Part shown: positions 41,482 through 49,635 of the stretch, piece by piece
Position numbering within the stretch: position 1 is the stretch's first letter
Layout of the letters: every line of letters begins with the position of its first letter
DNA from: Nocardia uniformis NBRC 13702
GTDB taxonomy: Bacteria; Actinomycetota; Actinomycetes; Mycobacteriales; Mycobacteriaceae
DNA length: 51,253 nt
Direction: 5' to 3'
NCBI RefSeq assembly: GCF_001613345.1
Contig: NZ_BDCE01000024.1
Coordinates: forward strand, 1-51,253
The notes under the pieces: generated by a model
Database searches by the model: none
What the model saw: the letters and a program-made list of their open reading frames with translations, nothing else
What the model was told of the DNA's origin: nothing
Position numbers and translations under genes: made by a program

Positions 41482-43436
41482 CGGGCGTCAGCGATTCCTA
41501 GTGCTCGGCGGATGTGTTCGGCGATATCAGTGGGGGTGCCGTCCGTGGGGGTGACCACGAGGTCTGCGTGCTCGGGGCGCTCGTACGGCGAGTCGATGCC
41601 GGTGAACTGGCGTATCTCGCCCGCTCGGGCGCGGGCGTAGAGGCCCTTGGGGTCGCGGGTTTCGCAGGTGTGCAGCGGGGTGTCGACGAAGACCTCGTTG
41701 AATGGCAGGCTCTTGGCGGCGTGGATATTCCGGGCGTTCTCGCGTTCGGCGGCGAAGGGGCTGATGAGCGAGACAATGGCGATGGTGCCGGAATCGGCCA
41801 TGAGGGCGGCGATTTCGGCGACGCGGCGGATGTTCTCGCGGCGTTCGTCATCGCCGAAGCCCAGATCGCCATTGATGCCGTGGCGCAGGTTATCGCCGTC
41901 CAGTAGGTAGGCGGGGCGTCCGGCGGCAATGAGCTGGCGCTCCAATTCGACCGCGATGGTGGATTTTCCGGAACCGGAGAGGCCGGTCAGCCAGATGGTC
42001 GCGCCCTGTGAGAGGCGCTGCCCGCGTTCGACGGCCGAACTGTGCCAGACCACGTCGGCGCGCTGCGCGGCGGGTTTCACCGGAGTGCGGCCGGTAATCA
42101 TGCCGGCGGCCACGGTCTGGTTGGTGTGCTCGTCGATGAGGATGAAACTGCCCGTGGAGCGGTTGTCGCGATACGGGTCGAACGTGATCGCCTGTCGGCT
42201 GCGCAGGGTGAGGCGGCCGATATCGTTGAGCGTCAGCTCCTCCGCGTCGGCCACGCGGTGCAGGGTGTTCACATCCAGCCGGTAGTCGAGGACGCTCACC
42301 TGCACCGGGGAGGACTGGGTGGCGGTGTGCAGCGAGTAGCGGTCGCCGGGGCGCAGCGCGGTGGTGTCGGAGAACCAGCACACCATGGCGTCGAGTTCAC
42401 GGTCCTGGTGTGGCTGGTTGCCGGGGCGGGCGAGCATATCGCCACGGCCGATATCGATTTCATCGTCGAGGGTGACCGAGACGGCCATACCGGCGACGGC
42501 CTCCTCGATCTTGCTGCCACCCGGTCCCCAGATATGGGTGACCTTGGTGCTGCGCCCCGAAGGCAACACCACGATCTCGTCGCCGGGTTTGAAGACACCG
42601 CCCGCGATGGTGCCCGCATAGCTGCGCTGCGCTGTTTCCATGCCGCCCGCTCGGGGACCCTCCGTGGTTGCGCGGGTTGCCGCCTCCGGACCCTGATCGA
42701 TCGGGCGGGCTCGGTGCGGGCGGATGACGTACTGCACCGGCAGTCGAGCGTCGATGAGATTGCGGTCCGACGCGATATGGACGTCCTCGAGGTGGGCCAG
42801 TAGCGGCGGGCCCGGAAACCACGGCGTGTGCTGCGACGGTTCCACCACATTGTCGCCGTGCAGCGCCGATACCGGCAGGAAGCTGAGGTCGCGCACATCG
42901 AGTTTGGTGGCGAAATCGGCGAATTCGTCGCGGATCTCGTCGAAGCGATCTCGCGACCAGTCGACCAGGTCCATCTTGTTCACGCACAGAACCAGGTGGC
43001 CGACGCCGAGCAGCGAGGAGAGGAAAGCGTGCCTGCGGGTCTGCTCGGAGACGCCCTTGCGGGCATCGACCAGCAGTAGCGCCAGGTCGGCGGTGGACGC
43101 GCCGGTGACCATATTGCGGGTGTACTGCACATGCCCCGGCGTATCCGCGATAATGAATTTCCTGCGCGGCGTGGTGAAGTAGCGGTAGGCGACATCGATG
43201 GTGATGCCCTGTTCCCGCTCGGCGCGCAGCCCGTCGGTGATCAGCGACAGGTCGGGGGCGATATCGCCGCGGGCGGTGCTGAACTTCTCGATGGCCGACA
43301 GTTGGTCGGTGAACAAGGATTTGGAGTCGTAGAGCAGTCGCCCGATGAGGGTGGACTTGCCGTCGTCGACGCTGCCCGCGGTGGCCAGTCGCAGCAGATT
43401 GCGGCGTGCGGGCCGGGCTCCGGTGTTGCCGCTCAT
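41478..43436 (-). CDS. cysNC: Bifunctional sulfate adenylyltransferase GTPase subunit / APS kinase
   Basis: N-terminal CysN (residues 10-450) couples GTP hydrolysis to APS formation with CysD; C-terminal CysC (470-652) phosphorylates APS to PAPS. GTPase motifs are GSVDDGKSTL, DTPGHVQYTRN and NKMDLVDW. The kinase P-loop is GLSGSGKSTIAVELE, followed by DGDNLRHGINGDLGFGDDERRENIRR. A stretch around residues 245-270 (IDQGPEAATRATTEGPRAG) looks longer than usual. The start overlaps the cysD stop by one base (TGATG). It is the second gene of the operon, and all enzymes needed to turn sulfate plus ATP into PAPS are provided by this gene and cysD. Confidence 0.95.
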   Translation of the reverse strand: MSGNTGARPARRNLLRLATAGSVDDGKSTLIGRLLYDSKSLFTDQLSAIEKFSTARGDIAPDLSLITDGLRAEREQGITIDVAYRYFTTPRRKFIIADTPGHVQYTRNMVTGASTADLALLLVDARKGVSEQTRRHAFLSSLLGVGHLVLCVNKMDLVDWSRDRFDEIRDEFADFATKLDVRDLSFLPVSALHGDNVVEPSQHTPWFPGPPLLAHLEDVHIASDRNLIDARLPVQYVIRPHRARPIDQGPEAATRATTEGPRAGGMETAQRSYAGTIAGGVFKPGDEIVVLPSGRSTKVTHIWGPGGSKIEEAVAGMAVSVTLDDEIDIGRGDMLARPGNQPHQDRELDAMVCWFSDTTALRPGDRYSLHTATQSSPVQVSVLDYRLDVNTLHRVADAEELTLNDIGRLTLRSRQAITFDPYRDNRSTGSFILIDEHTNQTVAAGMITGRTPVKPAAQRADVVWHSSAVERGQRLSQGATIWLTGLSGSGKSTIAVELERQLIAAGRPAYLLDGDNLRHGINGDLGFGDDERRENIRRVAEIAALMADSGTIAIVSLISPFAAERENARNIHAAKSLPFNEVFVDTPLHTCETRDPKGLYARARAGEIRQFTGIDSPYERPEHADLVVTPTDGTPTDIAEHIRRALGIADAR

Positions 43437-44341
43437 CAGAAGTAGCCCTCTCGCTTGCGATCCTCCATGCCGGAGTCGGAGATTCGGTCGTCGGCGCGGG
43501 TCGCACCGCGTTCGGTGAGCCGGGTGACGGCGGTTTCGGCAATGACCTGCGCCGGGGTGGCGGCGCTGGATTCGATACAGCCCGTGCAGGTGGCGTCGCC
43601 GACGGTGCGGAAGCGCACGGTGGTCTCATAGGGCTGTTCGCCGGGACCGTAGGTGAGGAATCGGTTGTCGGCCAACAGCATTCCGTCGCGCGGCACCACC
43701 TTGCGGCGGTGTGCGTAGTACAGCGACGGCAGCTCCACGGCGGCCTGGTCGATGTACTCCCAGATATCGAGTTCGGTCCAATTCGACAGTGGGAACACTC
43801 GAATGTGCTCACCCCTGCGGTGCCGCCCGTTGTACAGATTCCACACTTCGGGCCGCTGCGCGCGTGGCTCCCAGGCCCCGAACTCGTCGCGGAAGCTGAA
43901 TACCCGCTCCTTGGCCCGTGCCTTCTCCTCATCGCGGCGTGCCCCGCCGAAGACCGCGTCGAAGCGGTTGTCGGCAATGGCGCGCAGCAACGTGGTGGTC
44001 TGCAACCGGTTTCGTGTCTCCCCCGGCCGTTCGACCAGCCGCCCCGCATCGATATCGTCCTGCACCTTCGCCACCAACAGGCGCGCGCCGAGCCGCTCGG
44101 CGGTCCGATCGCGGAAGTCGATCACCTCATCGAAGTTGTGCCCGGTATCGATATGCAGCAGTGCGAACGGCAGCGGCGCGGGCCAGAACGCCCGCCGCGC
44201 CAGTTCCAACATGACGGCCGAATCCTTACCACCCGAGAACAGCAGTACCGGCCGCTCGAAGGTGGCCGCGACCTCTCGGATGATGTGCACCGATTCGGCC
44301 TCGAGCGCTGTCAGATGCGACAGCTCATATCCCGTGGGCAT
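43436..44341 (-). CDS. cysD: Sulfate adenylyltransferase small subunit
   Basis: ATP sulfurylase catalytic subunit. It has 301 residues from ATG 44341 (a GTG one codon upstream is also possible). The PP-loop is PVLLFSGGKDSAVMLELARRAF. FALLHIDTGHNFDEVIDFRD, NYNGRH-type WNLYNGRHRRGEHIRVFPLSNWTELDIWEYI and ATCTGCIESSA near the end are the family's fixed blocks. It forms a heterodimer with CysN. It leads the operon cysD-cysNC-DUF1214-SDR-sulfotransferase, so expression of PAPS synthesis is tied to the sulfotransferase. No cysH or cysteine synthesis genes adjoin, which favours sulfation over assimilation. Confidence 0.95.
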   Translation of the reverse strand: MPTGYELSHLTALEAESVHIIREVAATFERPVLLFSGGKDSAVMLELARRAFWPAPLPFALLHIDTGHNFDEVIDFRDRTAERLGARLLVAKVQDDIDAGRLVERPGETRNRLQTTTLLRAIADNRFDAVFGGARRDEEKARAKERVFSFRDEFGAWEPRAQRPEVWNLYNGRHRRGEHIRVFPLSNWTELDIWEYIDQAAVELPSLYYAHRRKVVPRDGMLLADNRFLTYGPGEQPYETTVRFRTVGDATCTGCIESSAATPAQVIAETAVTRLTERGATRADDRISDSGMEDRKREGYF

Positions 44342-44365
44342 CACTCAACTCACTCGCCGCGCCGA

Positions 44366-44416
44366 AACTCGAACCCGAGTTGCGATGTCGAATATTCGAC
44401 GCTATTGTTCGATAAT
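44366..44416. promoter_or_regulatory. Operator-like palindromes and promoter between cysD and the IclR gene
   Basis: AACTCG-AACC-CGAGTT at 44366-44381 and the perfect 14-bp palindrome GTCGAATATTCGAC at 44387-44400 lie side by side. GATAAT at 44411-44416 is a good -10 for the rightward IclR gene, and its -35 would fall in the 14-bp palindrome. IclR proteins bind such short palindromes, so this could be the site of autoregulation and of control of the sulfation operon. Confidence 0.6.
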
Positions 44417-44534
44417 GTGACACCGACGATAGGCGGGTCATCGCATACCGGTCAATACCCATCGGCGGATTCGTACGCCGTGCGCACGATCGCGCGTACG
44501 GTCAACGCCACCTCATCGACCAGCAGGGGACGCA

Positions 44535-45413
44535 TTGCCTGAGATCGCACCCGCCGAACCGCGCGCAGCCGAGACCGCGGCCTCCCCGCCGACCCACCGT
44601 GTCGTCCAGGTCATCGAGCTGCTCTCCCGCCGCCCTGGCGACCACCTGTCCCTGGCGGCGATAGTTCGCGCCACCGGCATGTCCCGGGCGACCGCCCACG
44701 CGGTACTGACCCAGCTCACCGCCGACGACTGGACCCTGCGCGACGAAAACGGCAACTACAGCCTGGGTTTGGCACTGATCACGGTCGCCCGCCGCGCCGA
44801 ATCCGCCTTCCCGCTGCGCCGTATGGCCCTGGAACCGATGCGCAAACTCGCCGTGCAGCACGGCATCCCGGTCTTCCTGGCCGAACGCGAAGCGGACACC
44901 ATCCTCATCACCGAGGTAGTCGGCACCCCCTCGGTCCCTTGGATCCGCCAGGGCCGCCGCCTGTCCCTCGCCCCACCGGTCTGCCGCGAATTCATCGCCT
45001 GGGCCCCCGAGCCCGACCGCGATGCCTGGATAGCCGCCGCCGATCCCACCCACCGCCCCCGCCTGACCGCGGTCCTGGACGCCATCCGCACCCGCGGCTA
45101 CGCCGTGGAGCGCCTGGCCGACGACTCCGCCCCCATGCTCGAAGCCCTGACCGCCCTACGCCACTCCCCCGTCACGGACCCCCTCCGCAACCGCCTCAAT
45201 GCCATGATCACCGACCTCATCACCATCGACTACCTCCCCGACGAACTCACCGACCACAACGCGGTGGTCTCCGTCTCCGCCCCCCTCTTCACCGCCACCC
45301 GGGTCACCGCCTCCCTGGTCGCCTGCCCCGACACCAACCTCACCGCCGCCCAACTCGAATCCCTCGCCGCCGACACCATCGCCGCCGCAGCAGCCGTCAC
45401 CCGAACCATTTGA
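44535..45413 (+). CDS. IclR-family transcriptional regulator
   Basis: A 292-residue regulator. The N-terminal winged helix is VVQVIELLSRRPGDHLSLAAIVRATGMSRATAHAVLTQLTADDWTLRDENGNYSLGLAL. The GAF-like effector domain follows (ALEPMRKLAVQHGIPVFLAEREADTILITEVVG, then RLSLAPPVCREFIAWAPE). The start is TTG 44535 with AGGGGA five bases upstream. It is divergent from cysD with shared operator-like palindromes, so it is the obvious candidate regulator of the sulfation operon. The effector is unknown; IclR proteins usually sense small acids or aromatic metabolites. The second half has very high C content in third positions but an intact frame. Confidence 0.88.
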   Translation: MPEIAPAEPRAAETAASPPTHRVVQVIELLSRRPGDHLSLAAIVRATGMSRATAHAVLTQLTADDWTLRDENGNYSLGLALITVARRAESAFPLRRMALEPMRKLAVQHGIPVFLAEREADTILITEVVGTPSVPWIRQGRRLSLAPPVCREFIAWAPEPDRDAWIAAADPTHRPRLTAVLDAIRTRGYAVERLADDSAPMLEALTALRHSPVTDPLRNRLNAMITDLITIDYLPDELTDHNAVVSVSAPLFTATRVTASLVACPDTNLTAAQLESLAADTIAAAAAVTRTI

Positions 45414-45576
45414 TCCGGCGAATCCACTTGCGGTGCGACAGGTTCGCAATCACTTGGACGACAGTGGTGTAGAGATTGTCAACGGCCGGTGGTCGAGGTG
45501 GGCGCGCTGAGCGAGGTGATCTCGCACTACTGCCGGGATGCGGACGGGAATCCGTCGAGATCGCGGGGCATCCGGG

Positions 45577-45643
45577 CTGAGTGTGCGCTTTCCCCAACCG
45601 TCGGCGCTTTACCGCATGTCAGCGCCGAAAAGTGCACACTCAG
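45577..45643. repeat. Nested imperfect hairpin in a 344-bp gap
   Basis: The outer arms CTGAGTGTGCGCTT and AAGTGCACACTCAG differ at one position. The inner arms TCGGCGCT and AGCGCCGA are exact. The surrounding gap (45414-45757) holds no convincing gene. It is unlike the CGTCATTCCGGC family and may be another mobile palindrome or a terminator for the IclR gene, though it is 160 bp away. Confidence 0.65.
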
Positions 45644-45757
45644 ACCGGTTCCGAACTGCCGGGCAGGGCAGTCGAGTATCAGCCAACCGCATTGCGGCGA
45701 TTCGTGGCAGCCCCTGGATACCGGGGCATGGGCGGTGGGTCGGGCAGACTGGTCGAC

Positions 45758-46243
45758 ATGGTGGATGTGGCTATTCGTAAGGCTTCGGCCGAGGATGATC
45801 GGGCCCTTGCCGGACTCAACTATCGGGCCTGGTCGCCACTAACCGAGATCACTCCGCGGCCGGTGGAGAGCGCGCCGTTCTTCGGGGACGGAAACCAGCC
45901 CGAGCACTACCTGGTCCCGGTGCCGAATGGTCAGCCGGTCGGCTATCTCCGCCTGGTGCAACCGATTCCGATTCCCAGTGCGGCGCACGTCCGCCAGATC
46001 CAAGGCCTTGTCGTGGATGAATCCGTACGCCATCAGGGGATCGGGAGCGCCCTGCTGCGCGCGGCCGGCACCGAAGCCCGCCGCCAGGGCGCCACCCGGC
46101 TGACCCTGCGGGTCCTGTCCACCAATACCGATGCCCGCCGCCTCTACGAGAGCCTGGGCTTCACCGTCGAAGGCACCCTGCGGGGAGAGTTCATTATCGA
46201 GGGTCGCGCCGTGGACGACATCCTCATGGCACGCACCGTCTGA
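45758..46243 (+). CDS. GNAT-family N-acetyltransferase
   Basis: Acetyl-CoA-dependent acetyltransferase of 161 residues. The N-terminal VAIRKASAEDDRALAGLNYRAWSPLTEITPRP covers the substrate side. Motif A is VRQIQGLVVDESVRHQGIGSALLRAAGTEARRQGATRLTLRVLSTN with the pyrophosphate-binding R-x-x-G-x-G (RHQGIG). Motif B is NTDARRLYESLGFTVEGTLRGEF. The pattern resembles RimI/phosphinothricin-type enzymes acting on amines. ATG 45758 is chosen from homology; an upstream extension has no sense. It lies 18 bp before the NUDIX gene in the same direction and is probably co-transcribed with it. Substrate unknown. Confidence 0.88.
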   Translation: MVDVAIRKASAEDDRALAGLNYRAWSPLTEITPRPVESAPFFGDGNQPEHYLVPVPNGQPVGYLRLVQPIPIPSAAHVRQIQGLVVDESVRHQGIGSALLRAAGTEARRQGATRLTLRVLSTNTDARRLYESLGFTVEGTLRGEFIIEGRAVDDILMARTV

Positions 46244-46261
46244 ACGGTGCAGGATCGGCTC

Positions 46262-46798
46262 ATGGAGACGATCGATTCCCGCGAGGTCTATTCGAACGCC
46301 TGGCTGACGGTCCGGGAGGACTCCGTGCGCCGGGCAGATGGCAGCACCGGAATCTATGGCGTTGTCGACAAGGCGGACTATGTGGCGGTCATCCCGTGGG
46401 ATGGCGAGCGGTTCCATTTGGTCGAGCAGTTCAGATATCCACTCGGGCAACGGAGTTGGGAGTTTCCGGGGGGATCGCTACCGCCCGGCGAGGTGGGCGA
46501 GCCGCTGGCGATCGCGCATCGAGAACTGCGGGAGGAGACCGGGTTTCGGGCGGCGACCATGACATGCATCGGTGAACTCGCCCCGGCTCCGGCCACATGC
46601 AGTCAACGGGGGCGATTCTTTCTGGCGACCGGATTGACCGCGGGTGCGCATGAGCGGGAAATCGAGGAGCAGGACATGCGTGCGGATGGGTTCACACGTG
46701 CCGAGTTCGAAGCCATGATCCGGTCCGGCACGATCATCGACGGGGACACCGTGGCCGCCTACACGCTACTGCTCTTCCACGAACGCACGCACCGCTGA
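46262..46798 (+). CDS. NUDIX hydrolase (ADP-ribose pyrophosphatase-like)
   Basis: Hydrolyses nucleoside diphosphates linked to another moiety. The domain WDGERFHLVEQFRYPLGQRSWEFPGGSLPPGE leads into the Nudix helix RELREETGF. The spacing between the first Glu and RE is nine residues (VGEPLAIAH) rather than seven, a two-residue extension. QFRYPLGQRSWEFPGG is typical of the ADP-ribose/NADH group. It has 178 residues from ATG 46262, preferred over GTG 46247. It follows the GNAT gene and converges on the YceI gene. Confidence 0.88.
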   Translation: METIDSREVYSNAWLTVREDSVRRADGSTGIYGVVDKADYVAVIPWDGERFHLVEQFRYPLGQRSWEFPGGSLPPGEVGEPLAIAHRELREETGFRAATMTCIGELAPAPATCSQRGRFFLATGLTAGAHEREIEEQDMRADGFTRAEFEAMIRSGTIIDGDTVAAYTLLLFHERTHR

Positions 46799-46855
46799 AC
46801 AGCGCCGCGCACCAACTGGGGTACACGGCGGGCACAGCATGCGGGTGGAAGCGGA

Positions 46856-47398
46856 TTACCCCTTGGGCTCGACCAGTTGGATGTCGAGTTCGATGGCGAT
46901 CTTGTCGCTGATCATGGCGGCGGGAATCGCGGTGGCGACACCGAAGTCGGTGCGCTTGATGGTGCCGGTGGCGGTGAAGCCGATGTGGTTGTCACCGGTC
47001 TGCGCGAAGACCTGGATGCCTCCCCATTCGACGTCGAGGGTGACGGGCCGGGTGACACCGCCGAGGGTGACCTCACCGGTGACCTCGAAGTCCTCGTCGA
47101 TCCGGATGGGCTCGAGCGCATTGAAGGTCAGGGTCGGCCGGTTCGCCACATCGAGGAGGTCGGCTGCCAGGACGTGCGCGTCACGATCGGCATTACCGGT
47201 ATCGAAGGAATCGAGGTGGACGGTCGCGCCGATGGTGGCCGCACCGGTCTCATCGACGACGAACTCGGTCTCGAACCGGTTGAAGCGGCCACGAACCTTG
47301 GAAATGCCCAGGTGGCGCAGGTTGAAGTTGACCGAAGAGTGAGCGGTATCCAGCGCCCACGAACCGGCGGTGAGATTGGCCTGTGTCGAAGTCGTCAT
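46856..47398 (-). CDS. YceI-like lipid-binding lipocalin-fold protein
   Basis: A 180-residue beta-barrel protein that binds isoprenoid or fatty ligands. It opens LTAGSWALDTAHSSVNFNLRHLGISKVRGRFNRFE, the family signature, and goes on with DSFDTGNADRDAHVLAADLLDVANRPTLTFNA and DFEVTGEVTLGGVTRPVTLDVEWGG. No signal peptide, so it is cytoplasmic, as in many actinobacterial members. It is divergent from an XRE regulator with an intervening 101 bp that holds two inverted repeats. A role in isoprenoid quinone handling is known for some relatives; it is not demonstrated for this one. Confidence 0.92.
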   Translation of the reverse strand: MTTSTQANLTAGSWALDTAHSSVNFNLRHLGISKVRGRFNRFETEFVVDETGAATIGATVHLDSFDTGNADRDAHVLAADLLDVANRPTLTFNALEPIRIDEDFEVTGEVTLGGVTRPVTLDVEWGGIQVFAQTGDNHIGFTATGTIKRTDFGVATAIPAAMISDKIAIELDIQLVEPKG

Positions 47399-47413
47399 AC
47401 CGAGAAGACTAAG

Positions 47414-47475
47414 CGGACCACGGTCCGTTAACCACACCGCCCCGATCCTGGTACTGTCAGGGCGGGGATACCAGG
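47414..47475. promoter_or_regulatory. Two inverted repeats between the YceI and XRE genes
   Basis: CGGACC-AC-GGTCCG at 47414-47427, and CCTGGTA (47447-47453) with TACCAGG (47469-47475) around 15 bases. Either may be the operator of the adjacent XRE regulator. TACTGT inside the second repeat could be a -10. Confidence 0.5.
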
Positions 47476-47499
47476 GCCGGGACAGGGCATCATGGTCGA

Positions 47500-48318
47500 G
47501 TGGCCCAGTCCGAATTCGCCGAATTCCTGATCGCGCGCCGAGCGCAGTTGCAGCCCGAGGAGGTGGGGCTGCCACCCGGCCGCCGTCGCCGCACCCCGGG
47601 CCTGCGCCGGGAGGAAGTCGCAGCGCTGGCAGGGGTGAGCGTCGACTATCTGGCCCGCCTGGAACAGGGCCGCGACAGCAACCCCTCCACCGGCGTCCTC
47701 AACGCACTCGCCGATGCCCTGCGACTCAACGATTCCGAACGCCACCACTTCGCCAAGATCGCCCTCGGCATGGAACCGGCCGCGTGCCCCGGCACGGGCC
47801 AGGCGCACGAGCAGTTGACCGAAACCGTCCAGGCCGTGATCGACGCCCTGCAACCCACTCCCGCCTTCGTACTCGGCCGCCGATCCAATATCCTCGGCTC
47901 GAACGCCTCCTGGCGCGATTTCGCAACGCCCCTGGGCCTTTTCGACGAAGTCGCCGATTCCAATCTGGTGAATTACCTGTTCGCACACCCGGAGGCACCG
48001 CAGCACATCCGCAATTGGCCGGACGTAGCGGATATGTTCATCTCCTCCCTGCGCGCCGCCCAATCCCACTGGTCCGACGACGAGCAGCTACAAGAACTCA
48101 TCCATGCGCTACAACAGTTTCCGGAATTCGCCCGCCGCTGGCACGCACACCGGGTCGGCCCCTACCGATCCGGCATCCTGCAGGTACACCACCCGATTCG
48201 CGGCAATGTCGAAGTGGAATTCGAAACCATGAACCCCACCCCCGACCAAACCGTCACAGTCTGGTTCATCGACCGCCGCCGAGCCCACACCCCGAGCCTG
48301 CGCCTGGTCAACGAATAG
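47500..48318 (+). CDS. XRE-family regulator with MmyB-like ligand-binding domain
   Basis: A 272-residue transcription factor. The HTH is GRRRRTPGLRREEVAALAGVSVDYLARLEQGRDSNPSTGVLNALADALRLNDSERHHF, the characteristic opening of MmyB-like regulators. The C-terminal PAS-like MmyB domain runs from VIDALQPTPAFVLGRRSNILGSNASWRDF to GILQVHHPIRGNVEVEFETM, which in Streptomyces relatives may bind fatty acids. The start is GTG 47500. It lies opposite the YceI gene and may regulate it; MmyB-type regulators commonly control the divergent neighbour, often a dehydrogenase or lipid-binding protein. Confidence 0.9.
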   Translation: MAQSEFAEFLIARRAQLQPEEVGLPPGRRRRTPGLRREEVAALAGVSVDYLARLEQGRDSNPSTGVLNALADALRLNDSERHHFAKIALGMEPAACPGTGQAHEQLTETVQAVIDALQPTPAFVLGRRSNILGSNASWRDFATPLGLFDEVADSNLVNYLFAHPEAPQHIRNWPDVADMFISSLRAAQSHWSDDEQLQELIHALQQFPEFARRWHAHRVGPYRSGILQVHHPIRGNVEVEFETMNPTPDQTVTVWFIDRRRAHTPSLRLVNE

Positions 48319-48334
48319 TCGCGCAGGAACGGAT

Positions 48335-49570
48335 TCAGGACGCCAGTGCCCGCAGCCGCGCCATGATCTCCGCCGGGGGATGCGACTCGACCCGGTAGCG
48401 GGGTGGGTCGTATCCCGGTGCGGGAGTGAGGTTTACGAGGGTGGCCACCACATCCCATTCGACGCGGAAGGCGTCGTGGTCATCGCTCACGAAGCAGATG
48501 TAGTGTGCTCGTGGCAGCAGGGTGGGGGCGTAGTCGGTCCATGAGGTCATGGTGTGTTCGATGCCGTCCGGAGCTCGCAGGTGGACCAGTTCGGCGACGG
48601 CTTCCGCTCGGTGCTCGTCGGATCGCAGGTGCGCGGTCTGCGTGGCATAGGAACTGGCGGCGAGCCGGGCCTCGGCGTGCCGAATCCACCGCCAGGCGAG
48701 ATGGTCCCGCGGTACCTGAAGTGGTGCGAGTTCACCGCGTGCGTCGACCGTGTACGGCACCGGGGACAGCGGGCGCAGCGCCTTGTCGTAGTGCTCCTCG
48801 GCGAAAGTCAGCAGCGGCACCAGCATGTCCTCGGACGCGCCGAGCACCACGAACATTCCGGTATGTCCCGGGAGGAAAACCAGTGGGCGCGAACCGGTTC
48901 GAGTGGCGACGCCGCCGAGCCATCCGGGTAGCAGGGGTAGCGAGCCGATATAGGAATCCCCGCTGTCGTCCTCGAACTCCATGACCCGAATTCCACTGGA
49001 CGGTTCGAACATCTCCAGGGTATTCATCGCCGGCACGGTCAGATTCCCGCGCGCGATGGTGTAGACGTGATCGGCGTCCACGCCCCAGAAGTCGAGGTCC
49101 TGCGTGGTGACGAACCGCAGGGTGGTCGCCATATCCACCACCACCATCTCGGCCAGATACGGCAGCGTGGGACGGGACAGCGTTGTCTGGCTCACATCGA
49201 TAGCCGCGAACCGCATATCCTCGCGACCCGCCTGCCGCAGGACCGGTCGCAGTCGCGCGGCCACCTGGCCCCAACTGCCCGGAGAGTAATCCACGAGTGT
49301 CGGCTCGACCAGATCCGCGACGGCACTGGCCAATTCGGGCCCGGTCTGCCCGTCGAATCGCCGGAAGAGAATGCCGAGCCCGATTCTGCCCGTCCCCCCG
49401 CTGCTGACCCGATAGTCGATCACATAACCGCCCGAGTCGAATGCGGCCGACTCGATCCCGTCATAGCCCCGTACCAGCTCGAGCACATGTCGACCGAACC
49501 GTTCCCGCGATGATCCGAAGGCCCTCCCCACAAAGCTCATTTCGCGGACGATACGCGGGGCGAATGACAT
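48335..49570 (-). CDS. Uncharacterised protein with DUF1444-like core
   Basis: A 411-residue soluble protein. The part AEMVVVDMATTLRFVTTQDLDFWGVDADHVYTIARGNLTVPAMNTLEMF resembles the core of DUF1444/YtpQ proteins. SRPLVFLPGHTGMFVVLGASEDMLVPLLTFAEEHYDKALRPLSPVPYTVDARGELAPLQVP continues that likeness. The N-terminal 130 residues add an unrelated beta-rich domain. The biochemical role of DUF1444 is unknown. The start is uncertain: ATG 49570 has AGGCAGG nearby; ATG 49540 (MSFVGRAF) is ten codons shorter. It is divergent from the HEAT-repeat gene and converges with the XRE gene. Confidence 0.7.
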   Translation of the reverse strand: MSFAPRIVREMSFVGRAFGSSRERFGRHVLELVRGYDGIESAAFDSGGYVIDYRVSSGGTGRIGLGILFRRFDGQTGPELASAVADLVEPTLVDYSPGSWGQVAARLRPVLRQAGREDMRFAAIDVSQTTLSRPTLPYLAEMVVVDMATTLRFVTTQDLDFWGVDADHVYTIARGNLTVPAMNTLEMFEPSSGIRVMEFEDDSGDSYIGSLPLLPGWLGGVATRTGSRPLVFLPGHTGMFVVLGASEDMLVPLLTFAEEHYDKALRPLSPVPYTVDARGELAPLQVPRDHLAWRWIRHAEARLAASSYATQTAHLRSDEHRAEAVAELVHLRAPDGIEHTMTSWTDYAPTLLPRAHYICFVSDDHDAFRVEWDVVATLVNLTPAPGYDPPRYRVESHPPAEIMARLRALAS

Positions 49571-49635
49571 TTGCCTGCCTCGATTCCGACAACTCGGGCT
49601 CGCAGGATTTATCACAAAACGGTAACGTGCAGCCC

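Noticed and set aside
34897..44341. Idea that the accessory metabolic block is a genomic island.
   Set aside because: No integrase, transposase, tRNA or flanking direct repeats were seen, and codon bias looks like that of its neighbours by eye. Composition statistics would be needed.
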